From: Bacteroidales bacterium
Lineage (GTDB): Bacteria > Bacteroidota > Bacteroidia > Bacteroidales > F082
DNA length: 64,000 bases
Assembly: GCA_017965765.1 (NCBI GenBank)
Contig: JAGCPJ010000002.1
Coordinates: 1 to 64,000 of the forward strand
Direction: 5' to 3'
This document shows positions 43,594 to 53,550 of this stretch, piece after piece. Under the pieces are notes generated by a model. It was not told the origin of the DNA and did not search any database. It saw nothing but the letters and a program-made list of their open reading frames with translations. Made by a program: the position numbers and the translations under genes. Position 1 is the first letter of the stretch, and the number at the start of each line of letters is the position of its first letter.

Positions 43594-44229
43594 ATGAACG
43601 GTTTTCAGAAGACCGTAAAATACTTGTTTGACCGTCTTGCCGCATTGCTGGGACTCCTGCTGGCAAGCTGGCTGCTGCTCATCATTGCCGTCCTGGTGAA
43701 GATCAAGATGCCGGATGGGCCTGTGCTGTTTACCCAGGTACGGGTGGGACGCAAGGGGAGACCGTTCAAGATCCATAAGTTCCGCACCATGAGTAACCGG
43801 GTGCAGCGCTATACCATTGCCTATCCCAACAAGGACCAGGTTACGCCATTGGGCGCCAAGTTGCGCCATTACAAGTTGGATGAGCTTCCGGAACTCTGGG
43901 ATGTGCTGGTGGGCAACATGAGTTTCGTGGGGCCTCGACCGGATGTTCCCGGCTATGCGGACAAGCTGGAAGGGGAGGACCGTATCGTATTGGAGATGCG
44001 TCCAGGGATCACGGGTCCTGCCACGCTGAAATACCGCAATGAAGAGAAACTCATCGAGGACTATGTCCATCAGCAGAAGGCAAGCGGCGATCCCCGTTCA
44101 GAGGATGAAATTGCCCAATGGTATAACGATGAGGTGATTTACCCCGATAAGGTACGCATCAACAAGGAATACTACTATCGGTATTCCTTTGTCAAAGACT
44201 TAAAGATCCTCTGGAAGACGGTCTTTTGA
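43594..44229 (+). CDS. PglC/WbaP-type initiating phosphoglycosyl transferase
   Basis: 211 aa with one N-terminal hydrophobic segment (about 16-37, re-entrant helix in this family) and the monotopic PGT core: RVGRKGRPFKIHKFRTM, LRHYKLDELPELWDVLVGNMSFVGPRPDVPG (split here as KLDELPELWD and MSFVGPRPD), RPGITGPA. The Asp-Glu of LDELPEL is the catalytic dyad. It is the last gene of the locus, ending 4 bp before the stop of the opposite-strand giant gene. Having both this and the WecA-like enzyme in one locus is notable. Confidence 0.88.
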   Translation: MNGFQKTVKYLFDRLAALLGLLLASWLLLIIAVLVKIKMPDGPVLFTQVRVGRKGRPFKIHKFRTMSNRVQRYTIAYPNKDQVTPLGAKLRHYKLDELPELWDVLVGNMSFVGPRPDVPGYADKLEGEDRIVLEMRPGITGPATLKYRNEEKLIEDYVHQQKASGDPRSEDEIAQWYNDEVIYPDKVRINKEYYYRYSFVKDLKILWKTVF

Positions 44230-44233
44230 CCGT

Positions 44234-47200
44234 TCATACCAAGATGGTGTGCTCCTGGCCGTCATCAACCAATTCCACGGTTGTTGACGGCTTTTTGTTT
44301 GCCGTTTCTTGACCTTTACGCTGGTATTTCAGTACGTAGGTAGTGTTGCCGAAGCGGTATCTGATGGTGAATTCATCCCATTCGGACGGGACGTTGGGCG
44401 TGAGGGTCAGCACATTGCCTTCCTTGTGGAAGCCGAGGATGTTCTCGATGCCGGTCTTGTAAGCCCATGAGGCGGATCCGGTGTACCAGGTCCAGCCGCC
44501 GCGGCCGGGATGCTGCGGGTTGCTGTAGATGTCGGCTGCGATGCAGTACGGCTCTACCTTGTATTTCAACACGTCGGCAAGGGTCTGGGTGCGGTGGATC
44601 GGGTTGATGAGCGAATAGAGGAAGTAAGCCATGTCGGTGCGGCCTTCCTTGAGCTGGGCCATGATGTACCACATGGCGCCATGGGTGTACTGGCCGCCGT
44701 TCTCTCGCACGCCTTCAGGATACTGCATGATGTAACCTGGGTTGTCGGCAGAGTTCTTGAAGGCAGGGGTGAGGAGTTGGATGATCTCGTGTTCGCGGTT
44801 GACGAGACGGCCATCGGTCTCCCTGAAGATGGAGCGTTTCTGGTCGGGCGTGGCGACATCTGTGAGGATACTCCATGCCTGAGAGATGAGGTCGATCTGG
44901 CATTCGGTGTTGTTGTGCGAACCCATCGGGTCTCCATTGTCGAAGAAGGCGCGGAGGAACCAGAAGCCGTCCCAAGCGTGGTCTTGCAGGGCTTGTACCA
45001 AGCTGCTGCGGAACTTGGAGAGTTCCTCGCAGTAGTTGAGGTCGGCATCAGGCATCTGTTGGGTGAGTTCTTCCATCTTTGGCAGCAGGTCGCAGAGGAA
45101 GAAGGCTACCCAGACGCTCTCGCCCTTGCCTCCGACGCCAACACGGCTCATGCCGTCGTTCCAGTCGCCGCAACCCATCAGCGGTAGGCCGTGGGCGCCG
45201 ATACGGCCCATGGAGCGGTTGATGGCCCTGCGTAAATGCTCATAGAGTGAAGCCTTGGAGGATTCCGCATTTCGCATTCCGATTTCCGAATTATACCTCA
45301 CGCAGCGCTCTGCCTCGCCTGGAGCGAGTTGTTCGGCGATGCAGAAAGGCACTTGCTCATTGAGAATGTCGAGGTCACCGGTCACTTTGACGTATTGATA
45401 GGTGACATAGACCAACCACAGGTAGTCGTCGCTGAACGTCGTTCGGGCACCGAGTTTCATGCTCTCGTGCCACCAGTGCAGCACGTCACCTTCCGCGAAC
45501 TGGTGTGCGGCGTGGTCAAGGATCTGGCGACGGGCGTAGCTCGGGTCGCTATAGAGGCAACTCATCACATCTTGCAGCTGGTCGCGGAAGCCCGTGGCGC
45601 CACCCACCTGATAGAAGCCCGCACGGGCGAAGAGGCGAGAGGCATATACCTGATACAGGTACCAGCGGTTGAGCATATAGTTGAGCGACTTGTCGGGCGT
45701 TTCCACCTGGATGGTGTCGAGTTTCTCATCCCAGAAGCGGATGACCTTGTCGAATTCAGCATCGATCATGGCCTTGCTGTATTTCTGTACACTTTGTTCC
45801 GCGCTCTCGGGGATGGAGATGATGAATGCAATGGCGCCTTCCGACTTGGCGGGGATGCTGAACTTCATGCCCAGACGCTTGCGGTTCGGGTATTTGAGCG
45901 AATAGTCATATTGCGCTTCTTTGACGTCTTCCGCCACAGCGGTGAGCCGTATCCATGTGTTACTGTATTGGTCGTGGTAGGCGTTGCGGGCGAAGATGCT
46001 GTGTGAGTGCTCATCCCATTCGGAGAAGATGAACCGAGCGGTCTTTTCTTCGGTATGACCCAAGACCAGCTTATAGACCATGTCGAGTTGGATCTCCATG
46101 TCTTCCTTGGTCTTGTTCTCGATCTTGATCTGGTAGTATTTCTCCAGACGCTCCGTGGCGACAAAGACACGTACCTTGACGCTGTATTCGTCATATTGTG
46201 CGTCGAAAGAGGAGAAGCCTTGGCCGTGTCTTGCCGTGCCTGGGACGAACTGCTTCTTGTTGATGAGGAGCATCTCGGAGGCATTGTCGCGCACGATGTC
46301 GTTGCTCCAGGCGGTGAGCTTGAACTGTTGTGCGTTGTAGGCGAAGGAGAAGCCGGCCATGGTGGAGCTGACGATGCAGCCGAACCTCGGGTTGGAGATG
46401 ACGTTGACCCAAGGCATCGGGGTGTTGGTGTTGGTGACGACATAGTCGCGACCGTTGTTGTCGAAGCCGCCGTACTGGTTGTAGAAGTCCAAGGTGCTCC
46501 AGACGCGGAATTGGGCACTGGGCTTCAGCACGGGATATTCCACCTTGTCCTGGTATTGCTGGTTGGCAGCCTCCAGCTGCTGCAGCTGTTGCTCGATGCG
46601 CTCATGGTCGTTGAAGTCGATGCGCGCGACGGTACGTAGCAGGGTGCGTTCGTTCTCGCTGATGCTGTCGCCGTCCAGGATGAAGACCTGTCCGACTTGT
46701 TCGTGGGTGGCCCAGAGATGTTCGGTGTCGGCCATGTTGCGGATAAAGTGGTTGAGTCCCTCATGGTCGGAGCCCGGCACGTCGTTGATGAAGACGAGGT
46801 CGAGGACCATGCCGTGGACTTTGTAGTACTCAAAGGCACGTAGCCTCTCCTTGGCGAATCCGGACCGGTTGATGTCATCGATCTCCATCACCACGATGGC
46901 ATGGTCGCCGCTGATGCCAAAGCGCCATAAGCCGCTCTGTGAGAGCCGGTTCTTGGCCAACAGTTCTTGACGGTGGTTGCCGAAAGTAGCGGTCTGGAGG
47001 ATGTACTTGGAGATGCTGTTGTAAAGCCGCATCTGAGAGCCTTTCAGTAGCGACATGCTGGTGCGCATGTTGTTGAAGACGGAGGATTTCTTGAAGGCAT
47101 CCTCGATATCCATGGCATTTACATATTGCTCAGCCAGATGGTACAACTGGTCCTTGGCTTTGGCGAAGCCAGTGATCATGAAAGCTGTCACGGCTTTGCC

Positions 47201-50200
47201 AGCGGGGATGTGGATGCGTCGGCGCATACTCATGATCGGGTCGAGGGTGGTGCCGACAGTGTTGCTCAAGGTGCGGTGGTTGTCGATGACATGGGCATGT
47301 CGTATGCTGCCGCCACGACCTAGGAACCGGACCCTGGAGGTTTCGTATTCCACCAAGTTGGAACTCGGGATGTTGAAGTTGGTGCGCTTCGATGAGATTT
47401 CGTCTTGATCGACAAACAGCTTGTGGATGGCATAATAGACGCTGTCCTCGCCATTCTGTGCGGGTTTGCTGAAGATCAGGGCTTGGTGTTCGCTGTCATA
47501 TTCGCTTAGCACCTTCATGCCGTTGAAGACACGATGGGCGGCATCGGCATCGCGAGGTGACAAAACCACTTCGCCGTAGGTGGTGATCTCCAGATCGACG
47601 TCAATGGGGCCGTTGTTGGTGAAGGTGTATCTCCTGATCTCAGCGAAGAAGTCTTTCAGCACCGTGATCTCCGTCTTGGTCTCAATGTCGTCATCGACGC
47701 GCATGAACAAGATCTTGTCGGAGGCGAAACTGACACGATACTGTGAAGGCATGACGTCGAGTGGGGAGTAGGTGTTGCACCAGAGCTTGTCGTTGCTCAG
47801 GTTACGGATATAAAGATAGGTGCCATAGTGGTCGGCACTGATCTTGCGATAGCGGTTGATGAGGATGTTACGGTACCTGGAGAAACCGGAGCCGCGGTCG
47901 TTGAGCAACACGGTGTATTGGCCGTTGCTAACCACGCCGATTTCCGGAACAGGGGCGATGCCATCGTAGTCGCGTGCATCGCTTTCGGTCTGAACTTTAG
48001 AATATTGATAACGCTTATATTGCGTGACTTTCAAATCAATATATGGTTTTACTTGAGCCTTTTCTTTAAGTAGTGTCTCCATGGAACGGAACACTGGTTC
48101 CTGCATGAAGTAATGTTGCAGGCAGTGGTCGGTAAGGTAGTTGGCCAGGGAGGCGAGGATCATGCCTTGGTGGTGGGCATAATGGGCCAGCACAGGCACT
48201 TGGTCGTCAGCGTCGTAGCTTTCGTAGTAACCCATGTCGTCGTACATGTCAAGCCGTTTGAAGCGTTTCAGGTTGTCATAGACGGCACGGTCGTTGACGC
48301 CAATGGTCAGTAAGGAGCTGTAAGGCGAGATGACGATACGGTCCGGGGTGGTGTTCTGGAACTTTAGATAAGGTACTCCAAATGCATGATACTTATAGTT
48401 TTGTGCATCATCAAGTTCGTTGTATGCGGTTTCTGAAATGCCCCAGGGCAGATCGATTTTCGGATTTCTTCCTTCGGTATTCTTGATAAACGCCCTTTGT
48501 GCCCTGATGGCGAAGCTGTAGGTCTCGTCCATGAGGGTGTGCTTGAAGGTGGGCAGGAAGATGAGGGGCATGAAGTACTCGAAGAGGGTGCCATACCAGG
48601 AGGCCACGCCTTTGTAGCGTTTGTACTGTACGAGGGTCTTGTCGAGGCAGAACCAGTGCTTGTAGGGGGCGTCGCCTTGGGCGATGGTAAGGAAGCTGGT
48701 GAGTCGAGCCTCGGAGGCAAAGTTGTTGTAATGGTAGGGCAGCAGGGCATGTGCACCATAGTCATAGCCAATACTGAACACATCCAGCTCGGGATTGTAG
48801 AGCTTGGAGAAATCCGTCTCTTCAATCAGCTTTTCAACCCTCTCAAGTAGTTCTCCGTTTTCCGTTTTTCGTTCTCCGTTTAAAAACCCTTTCACGACAT
48901 AGAGGCATGCCACGAAGTTGCCGCTGTCGCAGGTGGAGATGAAGAAGTTGGGCAGGGCTTGGAGGGTGTGGATATGGTACCAGTTGAAGAGGTGCCCGTT
49001 CCATTTCTCGAGTTGCTCCACGGTGTCAATGATGTGGCCCAAGCGTTCCACGGCCTCCTCACGGGGGATGAATCCCAGTTCGGCAGCGGAGATGATGGAG
49101 GTCAAGGAGTAACCGATATTGGTCGGTGAGGTCTTATAGTCGGCCTGTTTCTCTCGGTTGAGCTGGTAGTTGTCCGGGATGAGATAGTGGGTACTTTCGG
49201 TAATCTGGCTGTCGAAGAAATGCCAGGTGTCTTTGGCCAACTGGCGGACGTCTTCCGTCTCCTTGGCAGAGAGGTTCTTCTTGTTTTGCGGGAACTTCTT
49301 GCCGAGCCAGTACATCAGGAAGGGTGCGCCGATCCAGAGGAGGGCGACGAGCAGGGCGATGAGGAAGCTGGCAGTGGAGAAAGGAGAGCGCAAGACAGAG
49401 AGAAGGATAACGATAGCGGCGCAGACGTAGTTGAACCAGAACTTGCTGATGTAGTCGCCCAAGGTGCCTTTGGTGCTCTTGGCGGCTTCGTCGCTGGTGA
49501 TCCAGTTGAGTAAGTTCTTGTGGCTGAACCACATGCGGTAACAAGCCCTGATGAGGGCGTCGGTGTACATCCAGGCTTCCTTCGGTAACAGGGCGAACTG
49601 TACTACGGAGCGGTAGATGATCACCTTGAAGCCGCGCATCAGCGTGGCGTAGTAATGGTAGCGTTTGCCGAAGCTGGGTAGTTTGGTGACTTGCCCAAGG
49701 ATGAAGAACACGATGGGGCTTGCTACGGCGATGAAGGCGACCAGGACGTACCAGGGTGGCGTGATCGCTGAGAGTGCGGTATTTCGCGATGAGAGTTGGA
49801 TGGCGAAGCCGAAGATGATGACGACCATCAGTGCCAAGCTGAGTACGGAGCGACGGAGGTTGTCGAAGATCTTCCAGCGGCCGATGGTGTTGACTTGGTT
49901 CTTGACTTTCTCACCTTTTTCATTATAGACGCGGTTGCGGAGCCATCCGATGATCTGCCAGTCACCACGGGTCCAGCGGTGGTGGCGCTTGGCATCGTCG
50001 ATGTAGTTCGACGGGTTGTCGTCGAACAACTCCAAGTCGTTGATGAGTCCGCAGCGGATGTGGCATCCTTCGATGAGGTCGTGGCTGAGGATGAGGTTCT
50101 CTGGGAAGGTGCCTTTCAACACCTGTTGGAACACTTTGAGGTCATAGATACCTTTGCCGCAGAAGCTGCCTTCGTTGAAGATGTCTTGGTACAGCTCGAA

Positions 50201-51952
50201 GGATGCGGTTGTATAGACGTCGAGGCCGCCCAGGCCAGCGAAGAGTTGCGCATAGCGTGACTTGTGGGTGACTTCGACATCGACGTTGACACGAGGTTGC
50301 ATGATGCCGTAGCCGGAATCCACTCGGCGTCCGTCAGGGGAGAGCTTGGCGCGGTTCAGCGGGTGAGCCATGGCGCCGATCAGCTTTTGGGCAGAATACA
50401 GCACCAACTCGGTGTCGGTGTCCAGCGTGATGATGAAGGTGATTGGGCATTCCGATTTCCGCATTCCGATTTCCGCACCTCTTCGCCAATCGCTGATGGT
50501 CTCGCAGCGGAAACGTTTTTTCTTGTCGGCTTCGGAGGTGTTGCCCAGCAGCAGGTCGTTGAAGTGCAAGATGGCGCCACGTTTGCGCTCATGGCCCAGC
50601 CAGCAGTTCTCGCCATCGCTCCAGGCGCGTCTTCTATAGACGAAGTTGAAGATGTTGGCTCCGTATTTCTTGTTGAGTTCTTTCACTTTGGCCAGACCGG
50701 CTTCTGCCACCTCTTCGTCCCAAGGCATGTCCTCGTTGGGACCTGCGGCGGCGTCGCCGATCAAGGTGTAGTATAGGTTTTGCGGGCGTCGTTCAAGACG
50801 CTGTCCCTCGCTGGCGCGGTTGATGTTCGACAGGTAATAGACTTCCAGCTGTTCCAGCAGCTCGATGGTTCTCGCCTTGTTTTTCAAGATGGTAGGCATG
50901 ATCACCATGGTAGCATATTCCTTGGGGATGAGTCCGTCCTTGAACTTGATCTTGAAGGTGTTGACAGGCTTGTGGATCCGATAGAGCAGTTGGTTGAAAA
51001 GGTCGATGATGATTTGGCTCATCGGCACTACCATAAGGAGGGTGAGGATGACGGTCAGCCAGATGGCTCTGGAGGAGCCGAGTCCGAAGGCTGCATAGGC
51101 GAATCCGAAGGCAAGCAAGGCGGAGAAGATGCTCACGATGGCGACATACCAATGGGCTCTGTTTTTCCAGTTCTTGGGCGGGAACAGTTGCCATCCCACA
51201 TGCTCGCCTTTCTCGTCGGCCTTGGCCACCAGCTCTTTGACGAGTTCATACTCCGTTTTCCGCTTTCCGTTTTCCGTTTTCTTTTTCGCCAGTCGTGTGA
51301 TCTTGGCGCGGTAGTCGTCCTTGGTCCGGTCGTACATCTGGTCGTACATCCCGGCTTTCTCTTCCTTAAGCATCTTTTCCGAGAAGCTCACGCTGTCGAT
51401 GAGTTCCGACATCGGGAGTTTGGTCATCTTCTTCAGGGAGTTGAAGAGGTTCATCATGCGGAGGTTCTCCCTCGCGGCATCGTTGAGCTTGTCCACATCG
51501 GCCAGGGAACGGTCGGTGGGCGAGTAGTGGTAGGCGTTGGTGTCCTTCAGCTGTTGGCACAAGGCAGCCAGCTCCTGGATGAGGATGAACTTCATCAAAG
51601 GCAGCAGGGCGCAGACCTCGGGGTAGGAGAAATAGTCGTTGTTCCGTTCCTGCTCTTGGGTGAGGTGGTCAAAGAGCAGCCCTTTGTCGGTCTGATAGTG
51701 GTAACGGGTGAGGAAGTCGTGCAACAGCTGTTCGAGATGCTGCATGCGTTCGCCTTCGATCTTTCTGAAACTCTTGCTTTGGAGGTCGATCTTCAAGACC
51801 TTTTCCTGCTCACTGATCATGTAGTAGTTGTCGAGGATCCACTCGTTGGTGCTTCCTACGAGGCGCTGCGACTTGGTTTCTTCAACAAGCAGCAAGTAGT
51901 AGTCAGTGATGGTCTTGACGCTTTCCCTGAATTGTTTGTAGATGCTTTTCAT
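44234..51952 (-). CDS. Cyclic beta-1,2-glucan synthase-like protein (GT84 + GH94)
   Basis: 2572 aa, multi-domain membrane protein. Two transmembrane helices around 275-325; a processive GT domain with FIITLDTDTEL (about 503), DLIEGCHIRCGL and HHRWTRGDWQIIGWL; more helices (about 690-930); a glycoamylase-like domain (about 970-1330, with GYDYGAHALLPYHYNNF); beta-sandwich domains; and a C-terminal GH94 phosphorylase with GATGFRDQLQDVMS and GDWNDGMSRVG (general acid Asp). This is the NdvB/Cgs architecture, which makes UDP-glucose-derived beta-1,2-glucan and trims it by phosphorolysis. Four in-frame heptamer arrays sit at residues of about 225, 493, 1025 and 2222. Last gene of a minus-strand operon. 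Confidence 0.88.
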   Translation of the reverse strand: MKSIYKQFRESVKTITDYYLLLVEETKSQRLVGSTNEWILDNYYMISEQEKVLKIDLQSKSFRKIEGERMQHLEQLLHDFLTRYHYQTDKGLLFDHLTQEQERNNDYFSYPEVCALLPLMKFILIQELAALCQQLKDTNAYHYSPTDRSLADVDKLNDAARENLRMMNLFNSLKKMTKLPMSELIDSVSFSEKMLKEEKAGMYDQMYDRTKDDYRAKITRLAKKKTENGKRKTEYELVKELVAKADEKGEHVGWQLFPPKNWKNRAHWYVAIVSIFSALLAFGFAYAAFGLGSSRAIWLTVILTLLMVVPMSQIIIDLFNQLLYRIHKPVNTFKIKFKDGLIPKEYATMVIMPTILKNKARTIELLEQLEVYYLSNINRASEGQRLERRPQNLYYTLIGDAAAGPNEDMPWDEEVAEAGLAKVKELNKKYGANIFNFVYRRRAWSDGENCWLGHERKRGAILHFNDLLLGNTSEADKKKRFRCETISDWRRGAEIGMRKSECPITFIITLDTDTELVLYSAQKLIGAMAHPLNRAKLSPDGRRVDSGYGIMQPRVNVDVEVTHKSRYAQLFAGLGGLDVYTTASFELYQDIFNEGSFCGKGIYDLKVFQQVLKGTFPENLILSHDLIEGCHIRCGLINDLELFDDNPSNYIDDAKRHHRWTRGDWQIIGWLRNRVYNEKGEKVKNQVNTIGRWKIFDNLRRSVLSLALMVVIIFGFAIQLSSRNTALSAITPPWYVLVAFIAVASPIVFFILGQVTKLPSFGKRYHYYATLMRGFKVIIYRSVVQFALLPKEAWMYTDALIRACYRMWFSHKNLLNWITSDEAAKSTKGTLGDYISKFWFNYVCAAIVILLSVLRSPFSTASFLIALLVALLWIGAPFLMYWLGKKFPQNKKNLSAKETEDVRQLAKDTWHFFDSQITESTHYLIPDNYQLNREKQADYKTSPTNIGYSLTSIISAAELGFIPREEAVERLGHIIDTVEQLEKWNGHLFNWYHIHTLQALPNFFISTCDSGNFVACLYVVKGFLNGERKTENGELLERVEKLIEETDFSKLYNPELDVFSIGYDYGAHALLPYHYNNFASEARLTSFLTIAQGDAPYKHWFCLDKTLVQYKRYKGVASWYGTLFEYFMPLIFLPTFKHTLMDETYSFAIRAQRAFIKNTEGRNPKIDLPWGISETAYNELDDAQNYKYHAFGVPYLKFQNTTPDRIVISPYSSLLTIGVNDRAVYDNLKRFKRLDMYDDMGYYESYDADDQVPVLAHYAHHQGMILASLANYLTDHCLQHYFMQEPVFRSMETLLKEKAQVKPYIDLKVTQYKRYQYSKVQTESDARDYDGIAPVPEIGVVSNGQYTVLLNDRGSGFSRYRNILINRYRKISADHYGTYLYIRNLSNDKLWCNTYSPLDVMPSQYRVSFASDKILFMRVDDDIETKTEITVLKDFFAEIRRYTFTNNGPIDVDLEITTYGEVVLSPRDADAAHRVFNGMKVLSEYDSEHQALIFSKPAQNGEDSVYYAIHKLFVDQDEISSKRTNFNIPSSNLVEYETSRVRFLGRGGSIRHAHVIDNHRTLSNTVGTTLDPIMSMRRRIHIPAGKAVTAFMITGFAKAKDQLYHLAEQYVNAMDIEDAFKKSSVFNNMRTSMSLLKGSQMRLYNSISKYILQTATFGNHRQELLAKNRLSQSGLWRFGISGDHAIVVMEIDDINRSGFAKERLRAFEYYKVHGMVLDLVFINDVPGSDHEGLNHFIRNMADTEHLWATHEQVGQVFILDGDSISENERTLLRTVARIDFNDHERIEQQLQQLEAANQQYQDKVEYPVLKPSAQFRVWSTLDFYNQYGGFDNNGRDYVVTNTNTPMPWVNVISNPRFGCIVSSTMAGFSFAYNAQQFKLTAWSNDIVRDNASEMLLINKKQFVPGTARHGQGFSSFDAQYDEYSVKVRVFVATERLEKYYQIKIENKTKEDMEIQLDMVYKLVLGHTEEKTARFIFSEWDEHSHSIFARNAYHDQYSNTWIRLTAVAEDVKEAQYDYSLKYPNRKRLGMKFSIPAKSEGAIAFIISIPESAEQSVQKYSKAMIDAEFDKVIRFWDEKLDTIQVETPDKSLNYMLNRWYLYQVYASRLFARAGFYQVGGATGFRDQLQDVMSCLYSDPSYARRQILDHAAHQFAEGDVLHWWHESMKLGARTTFSDDYLWLVYVTYQYVKVTGDLDILNEQVPFCIAEQLAPGEAERCVRYNSEIGMRNAESSKASLYEHLRRAINRSMGRIGAHGLPLMGCGDWNDGMSRVGVGGKGESVWVAFFLCDLLPKMEELTQQMPDADLNYCEELSKFRSSLVQALQDHAWDGFWFLRAFFDNGDPMGSHNNTECQIDLISQAWSILTDVATPDQKRSIFRETDGRLVNREHEIIQLLTPAFKNSADNPGYIMQYPEGVRENGGQYTHGAMWYIMAQLKEGRTDMAYFLYSLINPIHRTQTLADVLKYKVEPYCIAADIYSNPQHPGRGGWTWYTGSASWAYKTGIENILGFHKEGNVLTLTPNVPSEWDEFTIRYRFGNTTYVLKYQRKGQETANKKPSTTVELVDDGQEHTILV
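45262..45289. repeat. Heptamer array, TTCCG type, in glucan-synthase gene (residue about 2222)
   Basis: Four 7-mers: attccgc, atttcgc, attccga, tttccga. They encode the odd stretch NSEIGMRNAE between two well-conserved parts of the GH94 domain. The reading frame remains open. Confidence 0.9.
48853..48880. repeat. Heptamer array, TTCCGTT type, in glucan-synthase gene (residue about 1025)
   Basis: Four 7-mers: ctccgtt, ttccgtt, tttcgtt, ctccgtt. On the coding strand they give NGERKTENGE, inside the glycoamylase-like region. Frame stays open. Confidence 0.9.
50449..50476. repeat. Heptamer array, TTCCG type, in glucan-synthase gene (residue about 493)
   Basis: Four 7-mers: attccga, tttccgc, attccga, tttccgc. 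They encode AEIGMRKSE directly in front of the beta-strand that carries the DTDTEL nucleotide-sugar motif of the GT domain. Confidence 0.92.
51251..51278. repeat. Heptamer array, TTCCGTT type, in glucan-synthase gene (residue about 225)
   Basis: Four 7-mers: ctccgtt, ttccgct, ttccgtt, ttccgtt. They encode KTENGKRKTE in the basic cytoplasmic segment before the first transmembrane pair. Confidence 0.92.
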
Positions 51953-51966
51953 GGCTATATGAGGTC

Positions 51967-52446
51967 TTAATATTCTGTTTTGTCAGGATTCTCATCCCAG
52001 AGTTTGAAGGAGCTGATGGCTTCTTGAGGAAGCAGGTGGATGAACGGGAGGGACCGGCGGCTGATGGGCTTATCGAGTTCCTTGTAGATGAAGTCGTCGG
52101 CGAAACCAATGGCTGCGGCGTCTTTCTTGGTGTTGCCGTAATAGATACGGCGCAGCTTGGCCCAATAGATGGCACCGAGGCACATGGGGCAAGGCTCGCA
52201 AGAGGTGTAGATGACGCAGTCGGACAAGTCGAAGGTGCCTAGCTTTTGGCAGGCTTCGCGAATCGTGTTGACTTCGGCATGGGCGGTAGGGTCGTTGTTG
52301 AGGGTGACGCTGTTGGAGCGGCCGGCGATGATTTCTCCGTCTTTGACGATGACGGCACCGAAGGGGCCGCCGCCGTTTTTCACGCTCTCATCGGCGATGC
52401 GGATGGCTTCGCGCATGAAGGCTTTATCTTGTTCTGTGATTTTCAT
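51967..52446 (-). CDS. guaD: Guanine-deaminase-like nucleoside/base deaminase
   Basis: A 159-aa member of the cytidine-deaminase superfamily. His56-Ala-Glu58 (THE zinc ligand and proton shuttle, in DPTAHAEVN) and the Cys83-x-P-Cys86-x-x-Cys89 segment SCEPCPMC supply the zinc site. Overall pattern and length (including GPFGAVIVKDG) fit GuaD, guanine to xanthine. It overlaps the end of the radical SAM gene by 23 bp and lies 14 bp before the giant glucan-synthase-like gene, so it is in the same operon. Its link to either neighbour is obscure. Confidence 0.8.
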   Translation of the reverse strand: MKITEQDKAFMREAIRIADESVKNGGGPFGAVIVKDGEIIAGRSNSVTLNNDPTAHAEVNTIREACQKLGTFDLSDCVIYTSCEPCPMCLGAIYWAKLRRIYYGNTKKDAAAIGFADDFIYKELDKPISRRSLPFIHLLPQEAISSFKLWDENPDKTEY

Positions 52447-53539
52447 GGTCTTTCTTTTTTTCGTTTTCTGATGCTACAATCATGTTGTATTGGCATACTT
52501 GCAGCTTGCCGTTGCCGTCCCTGAGGTGAAATCCGTTGCCCAGACAGTAACGCCACATCTTGCATTTGGCGCATTGTTCGGTCTTCATCCACTTGCGGTC
52601 GCGATAGACCTCGTATCTGTTTTGCCAGACCTCCCAGAAACTGTCTTGGTAGATGTTGCCTTGGTGGTAGTCGCTGCGGATGCTCAGGCAACCCGAGATG
52701 GAGCCATCGGCGAGGATGGAGGCGACGTTAATGCCGGCGCTACACGAAAAGTAGTGGTTGCGCACCTCGCCTTCGTAGTGACCTAGGAAGCCGTCGCAAC
52801 CGTAGTCGGCGCGGATGTTGCCCTGAAGCCTGGTGGACTTGATGAACTCCATCATCTCTACGAACTGGCTATTGGAGAGCTTGAAGTCGGGCTCGTTGGC
52901 GGCACGGCCGAAGGGGAACACGGTGAAGAGGCGCCAGCGTTTGATGCCTAGGCTGACAAGGAAGTCGCGAAACTGGGGAAGGTATTGGATGGTGCGTTGG
53001 TTGACGCAGGTGATGACGTCCCAAGTGAGTTCGGGATGCTGCTTCAGTGCCTCAACGGCGGTGAGCACGTTCTTGTAGCTTTGGGGATTGCCCCGCATCC
53101 AGTTGTGGTCCTCTTCGAACCCGTCGAAGCTCACGGCGATGGACTTTAGGCCGGCATCGACGAATTCGTCCAACTTGGAAGCGGAGAGCAGCATGCCGTT
53201 GGTGACCATGCCCCAGACGAAGCCGCGGTTGCTGATCTCACGACCGCAGCGGGTAAGGTCCCGACGCATGGTGGGCTCGCCACCGGTGGTGATGACCATG
53301 ACCTTGGCAGGATCCTGATGCTGACGGATCTCGTCAAGCACCTTCAAAAAGTCGTCCAGCGGCATGTCGTCTTGCTCCGAGAGCATACGACAATCGCTGC
53401 CGCAGTGCCTACAGTTCAGGTTGCACCGCAGGGTGCATTCCCAAAACAGCTGCTGCAACTCGTGATCTTCGGTGCGTTGCTGTAGCACGGCGCGGTTGAG
53501 CTCCAGGAGGACTTTCTTTTTGAAACCCAGTCTTGTCAT
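52424..53539 (-). CDS. Radical SAM/SPASM enzyme of an rSAM/lipoprotein pair
   Basis: 371 aa. The radical SAM cluster is Cys39-x3-Cys43-x2-Cys46 (in RCNLNCRHCGSDC), then TTGGEPTMRRDL and SVSFDGFEEDHNWMRG. A C-terminal SPASM-like region has SCSAGINVASILADGSISGC and EQCAKCKMWRYCLGNG, enough Cys for auxiliary 4Fe-4S clusters. The gene follows a small lipoprotein, an arrangement I recall as the Bacteroidetes rSAM/lipoprotein system (TIGR04133/TIGR04134 from memory). It is expected to modify its partner peptide or another substrate. No modification chemistry is known to me. Confidence 0.8.
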   Translation of the reverse strand: MTRLGFKKKVLLELNRAVLQQRTEDHELQQLFWECTLRCNLNCRHCGSDCRMLSEQDDMPLDDFLKVLDEIRQHQDPAKVMVITTGGEPTMRRDLTRCGREISNRGFVWGMVTNGMLLSASKLDEFVDAGLKSIAVSFDGFEEDHNWMRGNPQSYKNVLTAVEALKQHPELTWDVITCVNQRTIQYLPQFRDFLVSLGIKRWRLFTVFPFGRAANEPDFKLSNSQFVEMMEFIKSTRLQGNIRADYGCDGFLGHYEGEVRNHYFSCSAGINVASILADGSISGCLSIRSDYHQGNIYQDSFWEVWQNRYEVYRDRKWMKTEQCAKCKMWRYCLGNGFHLRDGNGKLQVCQYNMIVASENEKKKDHENHRTR

Positions 53540-53550
53540 GGCAAAAGGTG

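Noticed and set aside
50780..51970. 396-aa plus-strand ORF opposite the giant gene
   Set aside because: Val/Glu/Gly-rich shadow frame; the minus-strand gene has clear domains across the same bases.
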